Assembly (NCBI GenBank): GCA_963745675.1
Contig: CAVUYM010000018.1
Coordinates: 558,001-622,000, forward strand
Origin: JAUIIK01 sp963745675
GTDB taxonomy: Bacteria > Chloroflexota > Chloroflexia > Thermomicrobiales > CFX8
Length of the DNA: 64,000 bases
Reading direction: 5' to 3'
How positions within the stretch are numbered: position 1 is the stretch's first letter; each line of letters opens with the position of its first letter. The translations under genes were made by a program, and so were the position numbers. The notes beneath the pieces are model-generated. The model was not told the origin of the DNA, did no database searches, and saw nothing but the letters and a program-made list of their open reading frames with translations. Positions 57,079 to 64,000 of this stretch are shown one piece after another.

Positions 57079-57116
57079 TAAAGGGAGCCGAACGCTATAG
57101 CGTTCGGCTCCCTTTA
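57079..57116 (-). terminator. Perfect 38-base palindrome between binding-protein and permease genes
   Basis: TAAAGGGAGCCGAACGCTATAGCGTTCGGCTCCCTTTA is read with both halves fully complementary (key stem GGGAGCCGAACGC). It lies 7 bases after the binding-protein stop and 53 bases before the permease start. On the minus strand the stem ends in TTTA. It is probably a partial terminator or 3' stabiliser giving more binding protein than permease. Confidence 0.7.
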
Positions 57117-57123
57117 TCGTTGG

Positions 57124-58837
57124 CTACTGATCGCGCCAAACTTCCCACAAGCGGTAGTTGCCCGTTGGAAGGATATGGAAGTTGTGAATATCCTTCTGCA
57201 GCGCGGTTCTGCCTGTCGGGTAGTAGAGCAGAATGACCGACGCGCCGTCATTGTGGATCTCCTGGATCCGTCGATACATATCAGCGCGAGTGGCAGGATC
57301 TTGCTCTGATTGCGCGTCCTCGATGAGCTGATCCAGTTCAGCGTCGGACCAACCCGTCCGCATCGAATCGATGCCTCCGAGCGGCGAGAAACCGAAGACG
57401 ATCAGCTCATCAGGATCGATGATGTCAGTAGTGTAATAGCCCTTGTTTGCATCATATTGCAGCGCCCGAATCTCATCGGTGGCGCTGCCTGGCTCAGCCA
57501 GCCGGATATTCACAGTAACGTCAATCTCGGCCAGCTGGACCTGTACAAGTTGTGCCATCTGCTGGGCGACCACATCTCCCGAGCCGATGATGAGTTCGAA
57601 TTCGAACCCATCTGGATGGCTGGATTCGGCCATCAATGATTTTGCTTTGTCGAGGTCAAACGGGTAGCCTGGCAGATCGTCCGCATGGTAAAGCATCGGC
57701 GGCAGCATTGTGTTCGCCGGCACGCCATAGCCGAAGAGCACGTTGTCGATGATCGACTCATTGTCGACCGCGTAGTTCAACGGCCTGGCGCACCTTCTGG
57801 TCATCGAAGGGCTCCTGCGTCGTGTTCATCTGGATAAAGTCGGCACGCGCTGCGCCCTCGGTCTGGACCTGATAGTTCGAATCACCCGACAGCGCTTCAA
57901 GCTGGCTGAATGGGACGTCTGTGGCAATATCGAGCTCGCTAGCCTGGAATTTGAGCATGCGGGTACTTGCATCTGTCAGCACCAGAAACTCGAGCTCATC
58001 GAGATAGGGCTTGCCCTCTTCCCAGAAGCTGTCGTACTTCTTGAGAACGGCTCGCGAATCTTTCTCCCAGAGTTCGAACTTGAATGGTCCCGAACCGACC
58101 GGCCCCTCGAAGAGATCTGCACCCTTTTCCTCGTGGAGAGCCTTGGGATAGATCGACGCAGAGTAAAGCGCGACGTCCGCTATGAACGGGACCCAGACTG
58201 TTGAGAGCTGGATGACGACGGTCGTGTCATCGGTCGCTTCGACACTCTCGATCGCAGTGAAGATCCACGACCATTGCGATTCTTCGTCGTTTGTCACTCG
58301 ATCGATGCAGTACTTGACGTCTTCAGCCGTTACCGGCGATCCATCATGGAAGGTCGCATCGCGCAGATTGAAGGTATAGGTCAATCCGTCGTCGGAGACA
58401 TCCCAGCTATCTGAGAGACCGGGCTCGACCGACAAGCCATCGGGTCCAACGCGCACAAGTTGATCGTAGATCAGCAACATCGTCCAGATCGACATGTTGT
58501 CAGTTGGAATGATTGGATCGAAACTGGTGATGTCTTGATCGGACAGGCTCATCACAATCTTGCCGCCATACTGCGGCTCATCCATGTCACCGCCCGAAGC
58601 GGTGGTCGCTGTCGGGTCTTCTCCCGAGGGCTCGGCTTCTGTCGCGTCACCGCCTGCGGCAGCAGTCGTTGCTGTTGGATCGGCACTCCCGGAATCATCG
58701 TCATCGTCGTCATCTCCGCCACAGGCGGCCAATAGACCCATCAGCGGGGCTGAAGCTGCAAGACCAAGACCTGCCACCATCATCTGGCGACGTGAAAACC
58801 GGACTCCCCATCGAGCCTCCGATAAGTCTTTCAGCAT
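57124..58837 (-). CDS. ABC transporter substrate-binding lipoprotein, SBP family 5 (one frameshift)
   Basis: The start is MLKDLSEARWGVRFSRRQMM at 58837 with GGGGGAG. A twin-Arg-like SRRQMMVAG and a hydrophobic stretch end in the lipobox LLAAC, followed by an Asp run (GGDDDDDDD) and a Thr/Ala/Gly-rich linker. The SBP_bac_5 body (DPIIPTDNMSIWTMLLIYDQ; LRDATFHDGSPVTAEDVKYC; PVGSGPFKFELWEKDS) runs to KVRQA, where one extra base at 57782-57784 shifts the frame. It resumes LNYAVDNESIIDNVLFGYG and ends QKDIHNFHILPTGNYRLWEV. Total ~570 residues. It captures peptides or similar solutes outside the membrane. Confidence 0.9.
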
Positions 58838-58962
58838 GAGGCTCCCCCTCTCGAGTGCTTCACAAGTTCGAAAATTCGCCGCTTCACACAAACCGATGCA
58901 TGCAGTTAACATCCCATAGATCAGCGTCCTCTGGTCCCTCTTCCAGATTCAGCGATCCGGTC

Positions 58963-58991
58963 AGGTTAGGAGTGCTCCTTCCAGTTGTCAA
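58963..58991 (-). promoter_or_regulatory. Sigma-70 promoter of the ABC transporter operon
   Basis: TTGACA (58991-58986) and TAACCT (58968-58963) are 17 bases apart on the minus strand, in the 203-base gap between the intact hydrolase and the binding-protein gene. The leader would be about 120 bases. Confidence 0.6.
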
Positions 58992-59040
58992 CCCTTCGCA
59001 CGGTTTCGAGGCGGGAACGCGCCCGAATGCGTCAACACAA

Positions 59041-60744
59041 TCACTCAACTGGCAAACGCAACTTCGAAGCATGGATTGTCGTGTGGTGAATCGAGTTCGT
59101 TGCTTTGTGCGGCTCCCATTGCCACTTGATCGGTCCGAACCGATTCATGCTGCGTGCAAACCAGGGGAAGTCACTGCTCGTGATCGACAACCGAATACAG
59201 TGACCGGGCAGAAAAACGTGCTGTGTTGGCCAGAGTTCGACATCGAACTTGTGGATCTCCCCCGGAGTCAACGGGCTTGGTTCTTCGAGCGAATCCCGAT
59301 AGGACGCACGTAGACATCCCTGCGTCACCTTAAGCGAGCGCCCGTCGGGATGAACGTCAGTGATCTTGACGTGCCAATCGGTATCGTTACAGTCGCTTGA
59401 CGCGAAGAGTTCCAGATGGGGCCAGCCTGAGATGACGACCTCCTCAGTCAACTCCGCGCTGGTGTAAACGACGACGTCATCTCGCGCCTCGACAGCATTC
59501 TGTTCGAGCGGCACATCTTCTATCGGGTACTTCGTCACATCAATCTGCGTCGGAGCCGGATCAGCCGGATCGTAGATGTAACTCCGTGTCGGCTGCTCCG
59601 ACGACGGAGACGATTCGGCCAGCGCGCCGTCCTGGCCATCGAAGTGCAGATACAAATCTCGTATCGTGCCACTCACGGGCCATTGTTCTGCTGCTCGCCA
59701 AACGTTTCGACCAGGCTCGAAAACTTTGACTGGTGGCAGCTCATCGAGGATGCCGTTTCGCTCGCCTTTGAGCCAATGATCGCACCACTTGAGATGCAGT
59801 GCATCCATATCCAACGCGGCTTCGTCACCGAAGTCTTCTCCGGCGTAAGACGAATGTGTGAAACGGCTATTGAGATGACTCCAGGGGCCGACGATCAGCC
59901 GCTGTTGACCCTTTGCCGGTGAATGCGCCGCCATATGTTCATAATGGTGAAATGCGCCAGCGAGATCCTCAAGGTCATACCAGCCGGTTACGTGGAGGCA
60001 TGGCACGTCGATTTCGTCATAACGATCATCGAAACGCATCGACTTCCAGAAGTCGTCGAGGGTGTCATGATCCATCATGTCGCGCCATGTCTCGCCCGCT
60101 GGATCGATGAATTCACCGATTGCTTCGAGCGGCAAGCGGCGCAAGATCTCGTCCCAATCGTTGATCGCTACGCCGTGAAACTCCGAAATTCGCCTGCGGA
60201 CCATATAGACCCACCAACCGAAATACATCTGGAAGACGCCAGATGTGTATGGAATTTCCTGTTGCCAGCGGCCTGCAGCGGATGTCGAGATCATGCACTT
60301 CAGATGAGGCGGACGTTCGGCCGCCGCGGCCCATTGGGTCCAACCCATGTAGCTCAGACCGGTTGTCCCGACATTTCCGGAGCACCACTCTTGCGCGGCA
60401 ACCCACTCGATCACATCGTGCGTGTCGGCGCCATCATTGACGAATGCGCTCCACTCGCCTTCGGATTTGCCGCGCCCGCGCACATCGTGCACGACGGCGA
60501 CGTAACCATTCGACTGAAAGAGATCGCACTCATGGTCGAAGAAGTCTTTGTTGCTCTTGTCGTAGGGCGTTGACTGGATGATCGCCGGAGCTGGAAGCGC
60601 GGAATCGACGGGCAAGTAGACATCTGCGGCAAGCTCGACGCCATCCCGCATTGGTATGCCAACTTCGAATACAGTAATGGGGCTCGACGCTCCTGCCAGC
60701 GCCTTGGCTTCAAATTGTTCCCTCAACGTACCGCGACCAGACAT
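59041..60744 (-). CDS. CocE/NonD-family alpha/beta hydrolase (X-Pro peptidase-like, intact)
   Basis: 567 residues from ATG 60744 (MSGRGTLREQFEAKALAGAS); ATG 60756 is possible but overlaps its own GGGG site. The catalytic Ser lies in GTTGLSYMGWTQWAAA, with oxyanion/acid regions IPMRDGVELAADVYLPVDS and STPYDKS, Asp and His in HVTGWYDLEDLAGAFHH and LIVGPWSHLNSRF. The C-terminal X-Pro_dipeptidyl_C domain follows (VISGWPHLELFASSDCNDTD). Members are cocaine esterases, X-Pro peptidases and acyl-amino-acid hydrolases. No signal peptide, so it acts in the cytosol. A weak promoter (TGGACG-17-TAGACT) lies upstream. It is a paralogue of the broken gene at 53.5-55.2 kb. Confidence 0.9.
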   Translation of the reverse strand: MSGRGTLREQFEAKALAGASSPITVFEVGIPMRDGVELAADVYLPVDSALPAPAIIQSTPYDKSNKDFFDHECDLFQSNGYVAVVHDVRGRGKSEGEWSAFVNDGADTHDVIEWVAAQEWCSGNVGTTGLSYMGWTQWAAAAERPPHLKCMISTSAAGRWQQEIPYTSGVFQMYFGWWVYMVRRRISEFHGVAINDWDEILRRLPLEAIGEFIDPAGETWRDMMDHDTLDDFWKSMRFDDRYDEIDVPCLHVTGWYDLEDLAGAFHHYEHMAAHSPAKGQQRLIVGPWSHLNSRFTHSSYAGEDFGDEAALDMDALHLKWCDHWLKGERNGILDELPPVKVFEPGRNVWRAAEQWPVSGTIRDLYLHFDGQDGALAESSPSSEQPTRSYIYDPADPAPTQIDVTKYPIEDVPLEQNAVEARDDVVVYTSAELTEEVVISGWPHLELFASSDCNDTDWHVKITDVHPDGRSLKVTQGCLRASYRDSLEEPSPLTPGEIHKFDVELWPTQHVFLPGHCIRLSITSSDFPWFARSMNRFGPIKWQWEPHKATNSIHHTTIHASKLRLPVE

Positions 60745-61014
60745 ATTTGTTCCCATCCCCTGCGGGCAAATTCGTGGTGGCAGTCTAGTCGTCGGGTGTC
60801 GGAACGTCCACAGTACGTCGCGACGATCGTGCTCACTCAGTTGCCGCGTGCGATGCAGGGAGGCAGGTATTATCGTCTCTGTAGGTCATGCACCCGATGA
60901 TTGGTCATAGGTGGTAAATCACAAGGCCCCAAGGCGTTTGGGCTACGGCAAATGCCGATGTTTGGCGCAAACATGGCGTTCGCAGCACGAGGAAATCAAC
61001 GCAGAGAAGACAAG

Positions 61015-63771
61015 ATGACGAACCCGGAATATCAGATAGTCGCTGACGACGTGCTACTCGAAACAAAGCTTTTCGCGCCCAGGTGGCGTCAGGGGATGGT
61101 CAGGCGTCCAAGACTCGTTGAACGGTTAGATCAAGCGACCGGCGAGAATCTGATATTGCTATCGGCACCAGCCGGCTTTGGAAAGACGACGCTGCTAAGC
61201 GAGTGGCTCGCGGCTTCGGCGCAGGACGGCCCTCAAACAGCATGGATCTCTCTCGATCGTAGCGACAACGACCCGCCCCTGTTCTGGGCCTATTTCTTCG
61301 CCGGAATTCGGAAGATTCAGCCCGAGATCGGGGAACGCGGACTGGATCGCGTCCGGTCTTCGCAACCGCCGCCAATCGAGTCAGTTCTCACGACGTTCAT
61401 CAACGACGTCAGCACGATTGATGACAACATCACGTTGATACTCGACGACTTTCACACCATCGATAATCGGGAGATTCAGCGCGCAATTGCGTTTCTCATC
61501 GATCATCTTCCACACCAAATGCGCATTGTCATCGCGAGCCGATCCGACCCCCCGTTCCCTCTAAATCGCTACCGGGGTCGCGGCAACGTCGTGGAACTCC
61601 GAGCTTCAGACCTGCGCTTCACCTTGACCGAAGCGACAGCGTTTCTCAATGAACTGATGGATCTGAAGCTCGCGCCGAAGGATCTGGCTGTGCTCGAATT
61701 CCGGACCGAAGGTTGGATCGCAGGATTGCAACTGGCGGCACTGTCGATGCGCGGGCGCGATGACGTATCCGATTTCATCAATGCCTTTGCTGGCGACGAT
61801 CGCTACATCGTTGACTACCTGATAGAGGAAGTGCTGGATCGCCAGAGCGAAAGCCTACGAAGCTTCCTCTTGCAGACGGCGATTCTCGACACACTGAGCG
61901 GTCCGCTATGCGACGCTGTAACTAACCGCGACGATAGCGGGCGGGTACTGGAAGAACTCGAGCGCGCAAACTTATTCGTTGTCCCACTGGACGACCGGCG
62001 GCAATGGTATCGATACCATCATCTATTCGCAGACGTGCTGCGCGCCCAGGCGCAAGCATTGGAACCAGACCTCATCCCCGTCCTGAACCGTAGCGCCAGC
62101 ATATGGTTCGAAGAGAACACCATGCCGGCAGAGGCGATTCGTCACGCACTCGCGGGTGAAGACTTCGGGCGGGCATCGGATCTGGTTGAGGTGGAATGGA
62201 GACGGATGGACCGCAGCCATCGTTCGGCTACCTGGCTGCGCTGGGCGAAGTCTCTGCCCGAAGAACAGATACGGGTCCGACCGGTGCTGGGTGTCGGCTT
62301 CGCCTGGGCGCTGCTGGAAGGTGGGGAACTGGAGGCCGGACGAGCTCTTCTGGAGATTGTCGAACAACAGCTGGCAGCAGCATCGAATGCGGAAGGTACA
62401 GCCAACCTGGCACCAACCGAACTCGTGGTGAGCGATCACGAGGAATTCCAATTTCTCACCGCATCGATCGCGACGGCTCGGGCCTACCACGCAAAGGCTA
62501 TTGACGATCTGGAGAGCACAATCAATTTCGCGCGCCAGGCTCTCGAACAGCTGCCGGAAGACGAGCACGTTCGACGAGGCTCACCATCAGCGCTGCTCGC
62601 GCTCGCATCCTGGTCCAACGGGGATCTCGGCGTGGCCGAGCAGTCAATCGCGAAAGCAATCGCTGGCGCCCAGGTCACTGGCGACACAAGGTTCGTGATC
62701 AACGGCACATTCGTGCAAGCCGCAATACGAAAAGCCCAGGGGCGCCTGCATGCAGCTTTCGATGCATATCAGCGGGCGCTCCACCTCGCAGAGCTTCGCG
62801 GCGAGACGTGGCAGTACGCTACCGCCGATTTGCATACGGGATTGGCCGAACTCCATTGTGAATGGGGTGATCTGGATACTGCCGAGCAGCACCTGCGTCG
62901 CAGCAAGCAGTTGGCTGACCAGATGCAGTTGCCGCACTGGGATTACCGTTGGTCGGTCGCCCGGTCGCGTCTCGAAGAAGCACGTGGAGAACTCGAAACT
63001 GCCCTGGAACGGCTCGCCGATGCGGAACTGCAATACGTCCGCGGTCCCGTTCCCGATGTGATCCCAATTGCCGCGATAAAGGCTCGCCTCCATATCCGAT
63101 TAGGCAGACTGAGCGAAGCGATGAACTGGGCGCTCGAGCGCGGAATTACTGTAGATAATGAAGCCAGCTACCTCTCCGAGTATGAGTCATTAATCCTCGC
63201 CAGAATACTCCTGGCCCGTTACGAACGCGACGGTGAAGAATCTTGTCTACGAGATGCACACGATCTTCTGGAGCGCCTGCTACAAGCGGCCGAAGCAGGG
63301 CAGAGAACTGGCAGCGTCATCTCGATCCTAACCTCGCAAGCGCTGGCATTCGAGGCGCAAGAGGAGTCGACGAAGGCTCTTGGCTCGCTAGAACGCGCAC
63401 TTAGCCTTGCCGAGCCCGAGGGATACCTGCGCCTCTTCGTTAACGAAGGGGAGCCAATGCACGACATCCTCCGCCGGGCGGTCGCCTCCGGTGTCGGAGG
63501 AGCCTATGCATTGCGGCTACTGTCTGCGTTCGACGAAAGCGCAACATCGAGCACTCAATCGCCGGATGAACTGATCGAGCCGCTCACACCAAGGGAGCTA
63601 GAAGTCTTACGGCACGTCGCCGCAGGAATGACCAATCGCGACATCGCAGAGCAACTCTTCATCAGCGTTTCCACCGTCAAACGCCACATCGCGAACATCT
63701 ACGGCAAGTTGAACGTCGGTCATCGCACCGAAGCAGTCGCCCGCGCTAACCAACTCAAACTACTCAACTAA
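61015..63771 (+). CDS. MalT-like LuxR-family regulator (STAND ATPase)
   Basis: 918 residues from ATG 61015 (MTNPEYQIVADDVLLETKLF); the frame is open to 60901 but the extra part is not family-like. The N-terminal NB-ARC/STAND ATPase has Walker A SAPAGFGKTTLLSEW (K57) and Walker B ITLILDDFHTIDN, with the MalT-type sensor region IASRSDPPFPLNRYRGRG. A long TPR-like region follows. The C-terminal LuxR HTH is LTPRELEVLRHVAAGMTNRD and ISVSTVKRHIANIYGKLNVG. It probably activates on binding an inducer, perhaps a solute brought in by the adjacent transporter. It is divergent from the intact hydrolase. Confidence 0.9.
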   Translation: MTNPEYQIVADDVLLETKLFAPRWRQGMVRRPRLVERLDQATGENLILLSAPAGFGKTTLLSEWLAASAQDGPQTAWISLDRSDNDPPLFWAYFFAGIRKIQPEIGERGLDRVRSSQPPPIESVLTTFINDVSTIDDNITLILDDFHTIDNREIQRAIAFLIDHLPHQMRIVIASRSDPPFPLNRYRGRGNVVELRASDLRFTLTEATAFLNELMDLKLAPKDLAVLEFRTEGWIAGLQLAALSMRGRDDVSDFINAFAGDDRYIVDYLIEEVLDRQSESLRSFLLQTAILDTLSGPLCDAVTNRDDSGRVLEELERANLFVVPLDDRRQWYRYHHLFADVLRAQAQALEPDLIPVLNRSASIWFEENTMPAEAIRHALAGEDFGRASDLVEVEWRRMDRSHRSATWLRWAKSLPEEQIRVRPVLGVGFAWALLEGGELEAGRALLEIVEQQLAAASNAEGTANLAPTELVVSDHEEFQFLTASIATARAYHAKAIDDLESTINFARQALEQLPEDEHVRRGSPSALLALASWSNGDLGVAEQSIAKAIAGAQVTGDTRFVINGTFVQAAIRKAQGRLHAAFDAYQRALHLAELRGETWQYATADLHTGLAELHCEWGDLDTAEQHLRRSKQLADQMQLPHWDYRWSVARSRLEEARGELETALERLADAELQYVRGPVPDVIPIAAIKARLHIRLGRLSEAMNWALERGITVDNEASYLSEYESLILARILLARYERDGEESCLRDAHDLLERLLQAAEAGQRTGSVISILTSQALAFEAQEESTKALGSLERALSLAEPEGYLRLFVNEGEPMHDILRRAVASGVGGAYALRLLSAFDESATSSTQSPDELIEPLTPRELEVLRHVAAGMTNRDIAEQLFISVSTVKRHIANIYGKLNVGHRTEAVARANQLKLLN

Positions 63772-63969
63772 CGCTGGCCCGAGCAGCCCCAGCCTCTACC
63801 TGCCGACAGTAGCCATCTTTACCCTCCGATCTCCGCAGTCTGCGGAACTCCATCCACGATCTACATCCGGGATTACACCCCCGTCTACACCGTCTGACTG
63901 ATCCAGCCGGCGGCCAATCTCCATACAGTGGCTTCAAGACGTTGACCGCTTGAAGAGCAGGGCCCTGAG

Positions 63970-64000
63970 ATGGAAAAGACCTATCGAATTCAGATTCAAG
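63970..64000 (+). CDS. Start of an unidentified gene (cut by window end)
   Basis: ATG at 63970 opens MEKTYRIQIQ and runs off the window. GAGCAGGG lies upstream. CTTCAAG (63932-63938) and CTTGAAG (63949-63955) form a short inverted repeat just before it, possibly an operator. Ten residues are too few to assign a function. The rest of the 63772-63969 gap shows only a small hairpin (TCCGCA/TGCGGA at 63832-63846). Confidence 0.35.
   Translation, partial: MEKTYRIQIQ

Overview
The window is one continuous piece of bacterial chromosome with GC in the mid-to-high fifties. It is mostly core information-processing genes, with an accessory, catabolic-looking stretch at the right end (about 48.7-64 kb). 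The gene orders point to Chloroflexota, probably a Thermomicrobia-like lineage: nusA-ylxR-infB-rbfA-nrnA-truB-ribF-tyrS, dnaB-dnaD-helicase loader, moxR-DUF58-PrsW-transglutaminase, and large MalT/LAL-type LuxR regulators beside CocE/NonD hydrolases and a peptide ABC transporter. The taxonomic call is inference from gene content; there is no rRNA here.

Layout. 1-7.9 kb (+): transcription, translation and ribosome-maturation operon, then two tRNAs. 8.4-11.4 kb: a broken CapA-like gene (-) and P5C dehydrogenase (+). 11.6-18.6 kb (-): pnp, rpsO and ilvBNC. ilvBNC is preceded by a consensus promoter, a leader peptide very rich in Ile/Leu/Val and an intrinsic terminator, that is, a transcription attenuator. 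18.7-21.5 kb (+): three tRNAs and the trehalose genes otsB-otsA. 21.5-28.6 kb (-): moxR, DUF58, PrsW-type protease, transglutaminase and ribokinase. 29-42.6 kb (+): polA, fmdB-like, cysS, rlmB, rplI, dnaB, dnaD, helicase loader, TPR protein, cdaA and cdaR. 42.6-48.7 kb (-): ANTAR regulator with an altered receiver, tRNA-Pro, and the classical set tRNA-Tyr, tuf, tRNA-Trp, secE, nusG, rplK, rplA, L10 leader, rplJ, rplL. 48.7-64 kb: GMC oxidoreductase, LAL regulator, two CocE/NonD hydrolases flanking a peptide-type ABC transporter, and a second LAL regulator.

A cross-cutting observation is the number of single-base frameshifts: about 20 over ten genes, including nusG and pnp, which should not be broken in a living cell. 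In almost every case both sides of the shift keep perfect family motifs. I read most of them as sequence or assembly errors. The CocE/NonD hydrolase at 53.5-55.2 kb carries about nine and could be a real young pseudogene. Frameshifted genes are given their full reconstructed extent.

The most biologically interesting signals are the ilv attenuator with its short peptide gene, the long stem-loop between rpsO and pnp, the ANTAR regulator whose phosphoacceptor Asp is Asn, and the paired hydrolase/ABC transporter locus framed by two LAL regulators. I found no CRISPR array, insertion sequence, prophage or recognisable defence system.
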